Of a stretch of 43,776 nt of DNA, positions 24,692 to 33,900 are shown piece after piece. The notes beneath the pieces are model-generated. The model had not been told where the DNA came from. It made no database searches and saw only the letters and a list, made by a program, of their open reading frames with translations. The stretch lies in NCBI RefSeq assembly GCF_000469505.1, contig NZ_KI272837.1:1-43776 (forward strand). Direction: 5' to 3'. Numbering within the stretch: position 1 is the first letter of the stretch; every line of letters starts with the position of its first letter. Source of the DNA: Leptotrichia sp. oral taxon 215 str. W9775 (GTDB taxonomy: Bacteria > Fusobacteriota > Fusobacteriia > Fusobacteriales > Leptotrichiaceae). Made by a program: the position numbers and the translations under genes.

Positions 24692-25477
24692 ATGAAAAGA
24701 GATATTTCAATAGAAAATGCCAGTTTCAGTTATGGATTAGGTGAGGAAAATCTTCTTGACAAGATAAATTTAAATATAGAAAAAGGAAAATTTATAGGAA
24801 TTTTAGGGCCTAATGGCTGTGGAAAATCAACACTTTTAAAGGTGATATTAAAATATCTGAATCCAAAAGAGGGAATTATTAAAATTGAAAATAAGGAACT
24901 GAAGGAATATACCCAGTCGGAGCTTGCTGAAATATTAAGCTTTGTTCCCCAGAAGTCATCCCTTACAATGCCTTTGACAGTGGAAGATGTTGTCTATATG
25001 GGAAGAGTTCCTTATATGAAAAATAAGTGGACAGGATTTGACAGGGAAGACAGGGAAAAAGTGGAAAAAATAATGCAGATGCTGAAAATAGATAAATTTA
25101 AAAATAGAGTTGTTTTTTCACTGTCGGGAGGAGAATTTCAGAGGGTTCTTCTGGCAAGGGCATTAGCCCAGAATACAAATATAATGCTGCTTGATGAGCC
25201 TACTTCAGCTCTTGATATGAATTATGCACTGGAAATAATGAGACTTACTTCATATTTTGTAAAAAATGAAAGCCTTACAGCAGTAATGGTGCTTCATGAT
25301 CTGAATCTGGCTTCAATGTACTGCGACAGCATAATATTACTGAAGAATGGAAAAATAGCATATGAAGGTACTCCAAAGGAGCTTTTCAGGCCTGAAATTC
25401 TGGAAGAGATATATGGATTTAACTGCGAAGTGATAGAAAATAACGGTTTTTCTTATGTAATACCGAATAAGATTTAG
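24692..25477 (+). CDS. FecE/BtuD-type ABC transporter ATPase
   Basis: 261 aa. Walker A GPNGCGKST, Q-loop FVPQKSSLTMPLTVEDVVYM, signature LSGGEFQRVLLARALAQ, Walker B IMLLDEPTSALD and the switch His in MVLHDLNLAS. The C-terminal EEIYGFNCEVIENNGFSYV is typical of the iron/haem/B12 subfamily. Starts 3 nt after the permease stop and is followed by the binding protein 12 nt later. Powers the permease. Confidence 0.95.
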   Translation: MKRDISIENASFSYGLGEENLLDKINLNIEKGKFIGILGPNGCGKSTLLKVILKYLNPKEGIIKIENKELKEYTQSELAEILSFVPQKSSLTMPLTVEDVVYMGRVPYMKNKWTGFDREDREKVEKIMQMLKIDKFKNRVVFSLSGGEFQRVLLARALAQNTNIMLLDEPTSALDMNYALEIMRLTSYFVKNESLTAVMVLHDLNLASMYCDSIILLKNGKIAYEGTPKELFRPEILEEIYGFNCEVIENNGFSYVIPNKI

Positions 25478-25489
25478 GAGGCAAAAGCA

Positions 25490-26383
25490 ATGAAAAATAT
25501 TAAAATAGGAAAATTGGCAAAATATAGTTTATTTATTTTAGTCTTACTATTTGCAGTTTTTTCATGCGGTAAAAAGGAAAATGAAAAAGCCAATGCAAAT
25601 ACTGAAACCAAAGTAAATGATAAAAGTGGGAAAAAATATGACAGAATAGTTGTTCTTGATCCGGCAGTTATTGAAATGGTATATCTTCTTGGAGGTGAAG
25701 ATAAACTTGTAGGAATTGCCAGACTGGAAAATTCTAAAATCTGGCCTGAAGAAAAAACAGAAAAACTTGAAAGTGTCGGAACATTTATAAATCCGTCGCT
25801 GGAAAAAATAATAGCATTGAAACCGGATTTAGTAATTACAGCTTTTCATTCATCAGATGCCATTGATAAAAATTTAAATTCTAATAATATTGAAGTTATA
25901 AAAGTACAGGCAAACTCAATAGAGGATATATTTAAGAATTTTCAGAAAATAGCAAAAATTCTTGGAAAAGAAGAAGAGGCGGAAAAAATAATTGCTGAAA
26001 AAAGACAGAAAATAGAAGAAATTAAAAAAATGGTCAAAGATGAGCAAAAAGGTTTATTTATACTGGCACCTACACCAATGAGAGTTTTTGGTAAAGGAAC
26101 ATTGCCTAATGATATTATGGAAATGCTGAAAATTAAAAATATTGCGGCGGGAATGGAAGGAATGAGTCCTACTTTGACACCGGAATACATAATAAAAGAA
26201 AATCCTGATATAATTCTGACATTTGTAAAGAATCCTCAGGAAATAGTGAAGGCAAATCCTCAGATAAAGGACATCAATGCAATAAAAAATAGTAAATTCG
26301 TTGTTTTGGAAACAGGTCAGATATTAAGGGGATCGCCTAGAATGATAGATTATATAGCTGACGTTTATCAAAAGACGAAATAA
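25490..26383 (+). CDS. Substrate-binding lipoprotein, FecB/BtuF-like (probable haem)
   Basis: 297 aa. Lipoprotein signal LFILVLLFAVFSCGKK with lipidated Cys26, then a low-complexity tether and a two-lobe class III binding protein: KYDRIVVLDPAVIEMVYLLG, LEKIIALKPDLVIT, KEEEAEKIIAEKRQKI (long linking helix) and YIIKENPDIILTF. Catches the ligand in the periplasm for the FecCD permease. The operon suggests haem. A good GGAGG lies before the ATG. Confidence 0.92.
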   Translation: MKNIKIGKLAKYSLFILVLLFAVFSCGKKENEKANANTETKVNDKSGKKYDRIVVLDPAVIEMVYLLGGEDKLVGIARLENSKIWPEEKTEKLESVGTFINPSLEKIIALKPDLVITAFHSSDAIDKNLNSNNIEVIKVQANSIEDIFKNFQKIAKILGKEEEAEKIIAEKRQKIEEIKKMVKDEQKGLFILAPTPMRVFGKGTLPNDIMEMLKIKNIAAGMEGMSPTLTPEYIIKENPDIILTFVKNPQEIVKANPQIKDINAIKNSKFVVLETGQILRGSPRMIDYIADVYQKTK

Positions 26384-26414
26384 ATTTTTTAAAAGTTGTA
26401 AAGAAGGGGAAAAA

Positions 26415-27335
26415 ATGAAATTTTATATAATTTCAATAATTTTAAATATAATAGCTCTTTTTATTCCGGTAGTTTACTATACTTCCGGTGGCGGAGGAAA
26501 AGGGAAGGAACAGGATGAAACAGTAACTGTAAATTTAAATGAAAATATATTTAATGATACTTCCCAAGGAGCAGGGCAGAAAAGCGACGGAGCGGGAATT
26601 TCTGCTAAAGGTAATGATAATACAGGAATTCAACAGACAAGTCCAGTTTCTCAGCCACAGGAAAAAATAAATACAGTTAACAGCCAAAATAATCAAAAGG
26701 TTGATACTGTATCACCAGTTTCGCAAAATAAGACAGAACAGCCAAAAGCTTCAAAGTCTGATAATAAACCACCAGTTTCACAAGGTTCCTCTCTATCAGC
26801 GGTTCAGCCTTCAGGAAATACTGGGAAAGCTGTACAAAGTAGCGGAAATACATCAGGAAATGCAAAAAGTTCAGCTTTGGCAAGTGGAAGTACGGCAGGT
26901 GCAGGTCATTCAGGAGAAGGAAGCGGACACCATACAAATGCCGGTAGTGGAAATGGTCACGGAAGCTCAGAAACTGGAAAAACTTCAGGTGGCTCTGGAG
27001 GAGGTTCAGGTGGAGGCCGAGGAACAGGGACAGGTAGTGGGGAAGGTAAAAATACAGATGTATGTAATGAAGGAAAAGATTTTACAGTATCATATAATCC
27101 AAACCTGAAATATCCTGTTGCTGCACAAAGACTTGGGAATAAAGGGGTTGTTGTAGTTATGGTAAAACTACGTTTCAATAGCAGCGGTTCAGTCAGTGTA
27201 ATTTCAGCTTCAGGAGGAAGTGGAGTATTTCAACAGGATGCAAAAAGTGCGGCAAGCAGAATAAAAGTAAATATAAAAAATCCTGACACATTAAAATGTA
27301 CAATATCAAAGCCGTTTAAATTTGAATTGAAATAA
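26415..27335 (+). CDS. tonB: TonB-like energy transducer with Ser/Gly/Gln linker
   Basis: 306 aa. One N-terminal membrane anchor (residues 3-22) with Ser7-x3-Asn11 where E. coli TonB has Ser-x3-His. The linker, about residues 26-215, is rich in Ser, Gly, Asn, Gln and Thr, with almost none of the Pro-Lys/Glu-Pro repeats usual in TonB. The C-terminal domain starts at VSYNPNLKYPVAAQRLGNKG and has the TonB pattern (KGVVVVMVKLRFNSSGSVS, then ASGGSGVFQQDAKSA). Cys217 and Cys295 bracket that domain and could form a disulfide. Should bridge ExbBD to the receptor encoded upstream. Confidence 0.87.
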   Translation: MKFYIISIILNIIALFIPVVYYTSGGGGKGKEQDETVTVNLNENIFNDTSQGAGQKSDGAGISAKGNDNTGIQQTSPVSQPQEKINTVNSQNNQKVDTVSPVSQNKTEQPKASKSDNKPPVSQGSSLSAVQPSGNTGKAVQSSGNTSGNAKSSALASGSTAGAGHSGEGSGHHTNAGSGNGHGSSETGKTSGGSGGGSGGGRGTGTGSGEGKNTDVCNEGKDFTVSYNPNLKYPVAAQRLGNKGVVVVMVKLRFNSSGSVSVISASGGSGVFQQDAKSAASRIKVNIKNPDTLKCTISKPFKFELK

Positions 27336-27390
27336 TTGGATATTTAAAAAATAAAAAATACAATAAAAACAGAAAATGGAGGAAAAAATA

Positions 27391-27681
27391 ATGATGAAAG
27401 AAATTTTAGAACATATGAACCATGAACATAAGGATGTACTTCCGCTATATGTACGTCACTTCAATAACAGGGGGGAAGAAGTTAAGGAAGCGGAGCTGCT
27501 GGATGTAAATGAAGAGGAAATGACTTTAAAAGTGAATGGAAGTGAAGAAGTAAAAGTAAAACTTACTAAAAAAACAAAGCTTGAAGAGTTACATATGGAA
27601 CTTGTAAAAATGGCTAAAATGGCAAGAGAAGCATTGGGAATACCGAGAGAAGTTCCCTGTAAACATGCAGAAGAAAAATAG
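27391..27681 (+). CDS. Stand-alone DUF2470 domain protein
   Basis: 96 aa from ATG 27391, with GGAGG 8 nt upstream (ATG 27376 has none). Almost the whole protein is one DUF2470 domain: ILEHMNHEHKDVLPLYVRHF, ELLDVNEEEMTLKVNGSEEV, then KLEELHMELVKMAKMAREAL. DUF2470 is normally the tail or head of HugZ-type haem-binding proteins. The same domain recurs at the start of the next gene (HMNNDHKDILPLYVKHF), so it looks like a duplication that became separate. Possible role: small haem carrier or partner of the next protein. Confidence 0.8.
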   Translation: MMKEILEHMNHEHKDVLPLYVRHFNNRGEEVKEAELLDVNEEEMTLKVNGSEEVKVKLTKKTKLEELHMELVKMAKMAREALGIPREVPCKHAEEK

Positions 27682-27739
27682 CAGTATCTGGAGTGGGAAA
27701 ATACATCCAGGAGCGGTTAAAAAACAGGAGAGAAAAAAG

Positions 27740-29863
27740 ATGTTGAATAAAATTTTAGATCATATGAATAACGATCATAAAGATATACTGCCATTGTATG
27801 TTAAGCATTTCTGCAAGAGGGATGATGTAACAGAAGCAAAGCTTACAGATGTAAATGAAGAAGAAATGACCCTTCTTGTCAATGGAAATGAAACAGTCAG
27901 CATAAAATTTACCCAAAGGACAGAATTAAAAAATATTCATCTTGAAATGATAAAAATGGCTAAAATAGCAAGAAAAACTCTGAATGTTGATACACCTGAA
28001 AAATTTAAGGAAAAGGGGCATTCTGAAGAAGAAAGAAATAAGCTTGAAATAAGTGGATTTATTGATAATTTTAGTTCTGTTATATTAGGGACAGTATCTC
28101 CGGAAGGAAATCCTATTGTGGGTTATGCACCATTTTTCAGATATCAGGGGGATAACTATATTTTTATCAATGAAACGGAAGAATATTTTACAAGCTTGAA
28201 AAATAATGGAAAGGTGACTCTCCTGTTTATAGAGGATGAGTCTTCTGCAGTTATGATTTCAATGAGAAAAAGGCTTACATATAAAGCAGAAACAGAGTTT
28301 GTGGAAAAAGGTAAAGGGTATGAAGAAATTTTAGATAACTTTCAGAAGGTGGATATGGCAATTCAGATGACTAGAAATATACCTGTCTTTCATCTTCTGA
28401 AGGTAAAGTTTTTGAACGGAAGGTATATAAATGGACCAAGAACAGCCTTTGACATAAGTGAAGATAGAAAAGTTACAGAAGTACAGCTTGGAGCTGTAGG
28501 ACATCCCAGTGAAAAACAGGATGAGAATATAACTGAGGATGAAGAAAAAGGGAATTTTACAAAAAGGTTTAAATCCCATGCAGATTCAAGTGGGCTAGTT
28601 TCAAATCATTTTAGAAAAAATAAAAAAATGATAACAGAAACTGAACTTTTCAAGCTGTTGGAAAATCCTGCCAAAGAAAAGGAAGGAGTAATATATGTAC
28701 ACGTTCCTTATTGTGATAAAATATGTTCCTTCTGTAATCTTAATAGGAAAAAATTAGATAATGATCTGGAAGATTACACAAATTTTCTTGTATCAGAATT
28801 TGAAAAGTATGGAAAAACTCCGTATATGAAAAGTAAGGAAATAAAAGTAGTCTTTTTTGGTGGAGGAACTCCTACAATATTGAAGGAACATCAGCTTGAA
28901 AAAATATTTAAAAGCATACATGAAAACTATAATCTGTCAGATGATTGTGAATTTACCCTTGAAACGACCTTACATAATCTGAATTTGAATAAAATAAAAA
29001 TTCTGGAAAAATACGGAGTAAACAGATTAAGTGTAGGGATACAGTCATTTGCTGAAAAGGGAAGAAATATGCTGAATAGGACATTTACTAAGGAAGAAGC
29101 AATAAGAAGGCTTAAGGAGCTAAAGGAAAACTTCAGTGGAATGGTCTGTACAGATATTATATACAACTATCCTGAAGAAACTGTGGAAGAAGTTATGGAG
29201 GATGCAAAAATTGTAACTGATTTGGAAATAGACAGTACAAGTTTCTATTCACTTATGATTCATGAAGGTTCAAAAATGTCAAAAGATATAAAGGAAAATA
29301 CATTTGAACTGAATTATCAGCTGGAAACCGACAGAAAACTTCACCATGCTTTCCTTGAAACATTGCTGGCAACAGGAGAATATGAAGTAATGGAACATAC
29401 AAAAGTTGTCAGAAAAGGAAAAGACAGGTATAATTATATAAGATTTACACATAAAGGAGCCGACATACTGCCAATAGGAGTCGGAGCCGGTGGAAAGATT
29501 GCCGATACTGATATTTTCAGGATAAATAATGAAAAGGCATTTTATATGCTGTCAGAAAATACAGAAGAGGAAAATAGATTTAAAAGAATAAGTGGATTAT
29601 TTCAATATCCCAAAGTATATTTTACAGACTTGAAAAAATATGTTTCAGAAGAAGTATTTGAAGGGCTTTATAAATTATTTAAAAATTTTGAAGCCAAGGG
29701 ATATATGAAAGTATATGATACACACACGGAACTCACAACAGAAGGGATTTTCTGGGGAAATAATATAAGTAGTGTTATTTTGAAAAAATGTCTGGGAGGA
29801 AACAGAAATGAAAAAGCTGGTAATATTTTCCACATTGACGGGAAATACAGAAAAAATAGCTAA
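27740..29863 (+). CDS. hmuW: Three-domain fusion: DUF2470, HugZ-like split barrel, radical SAM anaerobilin synthase
   Basis: 707 aa from ATG 27740 (GGAG 9 nt upstream; an upstream ATG at 27665 has none). Residues 1-85: DUF2470. Residues about 95-260: FMN/haem-binding split barrel like HugZ/HutZ (ISGFIDNFSSVILGTVSPEG, NPIVGYAPFFRYQGDNYIF, FHLLKVKFLNGRYINGP). Residues about 310-707: HemN-like radical SAM with VHVPYCDKICSFC, cysteines 325, 329 and 332 binding the 4Fe-4S cluster, and VVFFGGGTPTIL. This part matches ChuW/HutW/HmuW, which methylate and open haem without oxygen, freeing iron. In known relatives the HugZ-like and radical-SAM parts are separate proteins. Fusion is seen directly; function is inferred. 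Confidence 0.88.
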   Translation: MLNKILDHMNNDHKDILPLYVKHFCKRDDVTEAKLTDVNEEEMTLLVNGNETVSIKFTQRTELKNIHLEMIKMAKIARKTLNVDTPEKFKEKGHSEEERNKLEISGFIDNFSSVILGTVSPEGNPIVGYAPFFRYQGDNYIFINETEEYFTSLKNNGKVTLLFIEDESSAVMISMRKRLTYKAETEFVEKGKGYEEILDNFQKVDMAIQMTRNIPVFHLLKVKFLNGRYINGPRTAFDISEDRKVTEVQLGAVGHPSEKQDENITEDEEKGNFTKRFKSHADSSGLVSNHFRKNKKMITETELFKLLENPAKEKEGVIYVHVPYCDKICSFCNLNRKKLDNDLEDYTNFLVSEFEKYGKTPYMKSKEIKVVFFGGGTPTILKEHQLEKIFKSIHENYNLSDDCEFTLETTLHNLNLNKIKILEKYGVNRLSVGIQSFAEKGRNMLNRTFTKEEAIRRLKELKENFSGMVCTDIIYNYPEETVEEVMEDAKIVTDLEIDSTSFYSLMIHEGSKMSKDIKENTFELNYQLETDRKLHHAFLETLLATGEYEVMEHTKVVRKGKDRYNYIRFTHKGADILPIGVGAGGKIADTDIFRINNEKAFYMLSENTEEENRFKRISGLFQYPKVYFTDLKKYVSEEVFEGLYKLFKNFEAKGYMKVYDTHTELTTEGIFWGNNISSVILKKCLGGNRNEKAGNIFHIDGKYRKNS

Positions 29864-30323
29864 TGCAATATTTTCAGTAATTGAAGGAGATAAGGAATTA
29901 TTAAATGTAAAAGATTCAGATAAAATAAATCCTGATGATTATGATAAAATAATAGTTGGATACTGGGTTGACAAAGGTGATGCTGATGAAAAAATGAAAG
30001 CCTTTATGTCAAAAATAAGAAACAAATCAGTGTCGGCATTTGGAACACTTGGAGCAAAATCTGATTCTGAGCATGCAAAAAAATGTATGACTGCAGTGCG
30101 GGAATTTCTTGAATCCAATGGGAACAAAGTTGAAAGGGAATTTATTTGCCAAGGTGCTGTTTCTCCGCAGCTGATTGAGAAATTTAGAAAAATGACTAAA
30201 GAAGGGATCCTTACAGGTCATCATGCTGCAACTCCTGAAACTGAAAAAAGATGGGCAGAAGCTGCAAAACACCCTGATGAAACTGATATTGAAAATGCGA
30301 AGAAAATATTTGCAGGATTGTAA
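29808..30323 (+). CDS. hmuF: HmuF-like flavodoxin
   Basis: 171 aa. FMN phosphate loop FSTLTGNTEKIA near the N-terminus, GYWVDKGDADEKMKAFM in the 50s loop, AFGTLGAKSDSEHAKKCM, and the tail HHAATPETEKRWAEAAKHP that is typical of the flavodoxin subgroup linked to tetrapyrrole breakdown. In Fusobacterium, HmuF binds haem and reduces anaerobilin made by HmuW. It overlaps the hmuW end by 56 nt, with GGGAGG before its ATG. Likely supplies electrons to the radical SAM domain or reduces its product. Confidence 0.87.
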   Translation: MKKLVIFSTLTGNTEKIANAIFSVIEGDKELLNVKDSDKINPDDYDKIIVGYWVDKGDADEKMKAFMSKIRNKSVSAFGTLGAKSDSEHAKKCMTAVREFLESNGNKVEREFICQGAVSPQLIEKFRKMTKEGILTGHHAATPETEKRWAEAAKHPDETDIENAKKIFAGL

Positions 30324-30655
30324 TTACTAAATTTTAAATAAAAAGGCTGATTTAAAATAAAAATTTGAGAATAATATGAAAAATTATATTTATGAGTTTT
30401 CTATAATTTCACAATGCAAAGCAGGAAATGAATTTAGAAAAAGTCATCTGTTCGAGTCTTTAGACGAGTTTTTGACTTTTCCTTAATAAATGACTATTTT
30501 ATATAAGTGAAATTCTAGTAAATGAATAAATATATTTTTCATATATATTTTCTTTTATGGTAACCTTTTTTCTTAAAAATTTATGAATTTAGAAGAATGA
30601 AAATTTTTCTAGTTGACAATTTCAAATATTAGTGGTATACTTTTAAAGTAATTTT
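30324..30655. other. Intergenic region after the haem operon
   Basis: No gene seen. A hairpin, AAAAGTCA (30439-30446) with TGACTTTT (30473-30480) plus inner GTCTTTAGAC, may be a distant operon terminator. The last 45 nt carry the tRNA promoter. Confidence 0.4.
30613..30641 (+). promoter_or_regulatory. Promoter of tRNA-Cys
   Basis: TTGACA (30613-30618), 17-nt spacer, TATACT (30636-30641), 14 nt before the tRNA. Confidence 0.75.
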
Positions 30656-30730
30656 GGCGACATGGTCGAGGGGCTTAGGCAGAGGTCTGCAAAACCTTGT
30701 ACACCAGTTCGAATCTGGTTGTCGCCTCCA
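30656..30730 (+). tRNA. tRNA-Cys(GCA)
   Basis: Acceptor stem GGCGACA (30656-30662) pairs with TGTCGCC (30720-30726), discriminator T, encoded CCA at 30728-30730. Anticodon loop TCTGCAAAA gives anticodon GCA. T-loop GTTCGAATC is present. 75 nt including CCA. Confidence 0.95.
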
Positions 30731-30743
30731 TATTTTTTTGAGG

Positions 30744-30769
30744 ATACTAACATTTGATTAGTATTTTTT
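30744..30769 (+). terminator. Terminator after tRNA-Cys
   Basis: ATACTAA (30744-30750) pairs with TTAGTAT (30758-30764), then TTTTT. Confidence 0.75.
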
Positions 30770-30790
30770 ATTTAATAATATTATAAAAAA

Positions 30791-30905
30791 TGTACTGACC
30801 CCAAAAAGTTGGACACAAGATTGGGGGTACAGTACATCGACAACCTTAAAAAGCTTATTCAGCTTGGAATCTCTTAAGGTTATCGAACTTTTTTCACCCA
30901 TACTC
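30791..30905. mobile_element. IS3-family-like end, remnant
   Basis: TGTACTGACCCC, AAAAAGTTGGACA at 30791-30815 is the terminal-repeat type of IS3/IS150-group elements. It is followed by GGGGGTACAGTACA and an inverted repeat (AACCTTAA 30842-30849 / TTAAGGTT 30874-30881). No transposase frame and no second end are found, so it is a leftover. It marks the junction between tRNA-Cys and the large accessory gene. Confidence 0.45.
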
Positions 30906-30927
30906 TCGGCAAAGAGCCATTAATTTT

Positions 30928-33900
30928 TTAACTATTCCAATTTTCTAATTTATAAATTTTTTTATCGTTTTTATTCTCAAATTTGTTCGTATCATAATCT
31001 TTTTTATCTAACTCTATCTTTTTAAAAATATCTAAAGCTACATCTCTTTCAAATATCTCTTCAATTTCATAATTTTTTTCTATAATTTCTATTTTTTCAG
31101 CGATTTTTTTTATGAAAAAATCATATTCCTGAACAACTTCTTTTTTTAAATATTGAAAAAATTTATTCCATAATTCTCTTCCTATAAAAAATATTATATT
31201 AATTTTATTTGTAACTATTAATTGTAATAATTCTTCAAAAATTTTTTCCCTTTTTTCTATATTTTTATATATTTCTAAATCATAAATTCTTAAAAGGCCT
31301 TCTACATCTTCCCTCTTATCTTCATTTATCCAATTAATAAATTCTCTTAATGAAATATCATATGGCTTTTTCAATTCATTTCTTTTTAAAACTTCCAAAA
31401 TAACTTCATCCCATAATTCAGAATTTTGATGATGATATCCCATCCAATATAAAGGTTGTGAGTAACCGCAATATATATTTAAACATTCTTCTAAAATATT
31501 CTCTTCTATTAACTTATCTACAATTTCAGGTATATTCTGATTTATTTCTATTCCTAATACTTCTTTTTGTATTTCATTTGGAATATTATCTATATTTAAT
31601 GAAATTGCTTTTATCCATTTCACATCATTCCTATCGCTTTTTAATAAATTTAATATCATATTTTTTTCATCATCATATAAATCATTCCATCTATTAACAG
31701 CTATCCAAATACTTACAGTTAGTATAAATGTGGACTCTGTTTTTAAAATTTTTTGAAATAGTTCTTTTCTACACTCGTCCTTCTTTTCTATTCCTTCTAA
31801 TAAATAAATCATAACCCAAAAATGATGTTTATATGGTTCTGCAAATTTCTTTGATTCCTCTAAAAAATCATAAAACTCTTCAGTATTGGGGATTTCAAAC
31901 TGCTCTAACCAAACAAGCCATTTTTCTGCAAATTCAATAACTTTCTTTTCTTCTGTTATATAATCTAATGAAAAAATTGCATCCTTTGTTAAAGTAATAT
32001 TATTCATAGTTGCATATTCAAAAGAACAATTGTCAAAATAAAATTTTAAAATTCCAAACCATCTTTCCCACATTTTTTTCTTTAAATCTTCTTCTGTTTC
32101 TGAAATTTTTAATGAATAATCTGATAAAAAATAACGTATTCTTAATACTAAAACTATGTTTGATAAATTTTTTAAAATTAAACTTCTAATTTTATTTTTA
32201 AATTCAAGAGTATATTTATCCCAAATTACAACTGCATTTATAAGTATACTAAAAATATAATCAGGATGTTCATAATTAACTAAATATTTATCAATTTCAT
32301 TTAAATTATAAGCATATCTTTCAAAAATTTTCCCAATTGCAATACTACGAATAAAAATTTCGTCATATTCTAGACCTTTTTCTAAAATTTCTAAACTTGC
32401 TTGTGGTTCATTTATCAAACCAAATATTTCTTCAGAAGAAAGATTATCATTTAAATTTTTACTATTAATATTATTTGATTGGGAAATATTCCAATTAAAA
32501 TACTTTTCAAATTCTTCTCTTGTATTTAAATCATAATATGCTATCCCTTTATTCCATCTAATTTGTCTATTAACAGAAATCTTATATATAAAATCATACT
32601 GCTCTTCTTCTGATAATTTTGACAAAATTTCAAAATTATTACTAAAAAAAGTTACCACTTCTGCCTTTACACTTGGAAAAATATCATCTAATCCGTTTAA
32701 AATAATACTTTTTAACTCCTCATCTAAAGTTTTTTTATATAATTTTTCAATAAAATCTAATGTACAAAGATTCATATCTGAAAACGGAAAATATAAAAGC
32801 TTTTCTATTTTAACTATTAATAATTCCTTTTTTTCTCTCGTTTCCCTATATTCTTCTTCAAGTAACATATAACTTGCATAATGATATATTGGGTGTGTAA
32901 AAGTTAGTTCACCATTGTAATCTTCTTTTATCAATCCTCTTTTTTTTAAATAATCAAACTCTTTTTGATATTCACTATCCCATTCATCATTAATATTACT
33001 TTCTAAATTTAAAAATTTTTTTAATTTTTTTTCATAATTTTTAATATCATTTTTAGTGTTCAAAATATTTTTTAATCTTTTTTTTGAAATGGATTTATTA
33101 GTATTACAAATCATTCCTAATTTAATAAAAAATTCTATTGCTAAATCTCCTCTTTCTCTTATTATTCCTGCAATTGTTTCAGAATCAATCATTGCCATTT
33201 TAACAATTTCTTCTAGAGATTTTTCTTTTAATTCTTCTTTTTCTATACTATTAAAAATATTTGTAATATGTCCAAATTGCAAATTTTTTTCCTTTTTATT
33301 TAGTTCTCTTGAAATTTTATTATACATCTCTTCCATTTCTATTGAATTATTAGTGTGTAATTTCCATAATTTCTTTACTTCATCGCTATTTTTATTTGTC
33401 AAATCAATCCATTCATATTTATTAATTTTACAATCTTCTATTTTATTTTTTTTCATTGTTTCAAACAAAATATCTTTACGAGTTGTAACTATTAACTTTC
33501 TGTTATTCATTTTACTAACTTCGTTTACTAATTCTCGAAATTTTGATAAAATATTATTCTTATTTGTAGAAACTTCTACATTACCGAATGGATCCTTTAA
33601 TATTAATAACTTATTTTGTATTTTTCTGTCATTAATACCAAAAGAAAAAATTTCTTCATTTGAATCAATTATTTCATAATTTTTATCTTGACGATATTCT
33701 TGAGCAATCTCTTCTGCTAACTTGGTTTTTCCACAATATGTAACACCAGTCAAAAGTAGGACTTTATTTTCTTCTAATATATCTATACATCTACGTTTTT
33801 CTACTCGTTCTATATAGTATTTTGGCCTTTGAAAATATTTATTCGTTCTATACTTATCAATTATTTTAATTATTTCTTCTGTAATTGAATTGTCAGTTCC

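Noticed and set aside
26701..27108. Second open frame inside tonB
   Set aside because: Arises from the repetitive Ser/Gly/Gln linker read out of frame; Gln/Val-rich product, no ribosome site.
33056..33679. Rightward open frame opposite the STAND gene
   Set aside because: Phe/Ile/Ser-rich shadow of a very AT-rich coding strand; no start signals.
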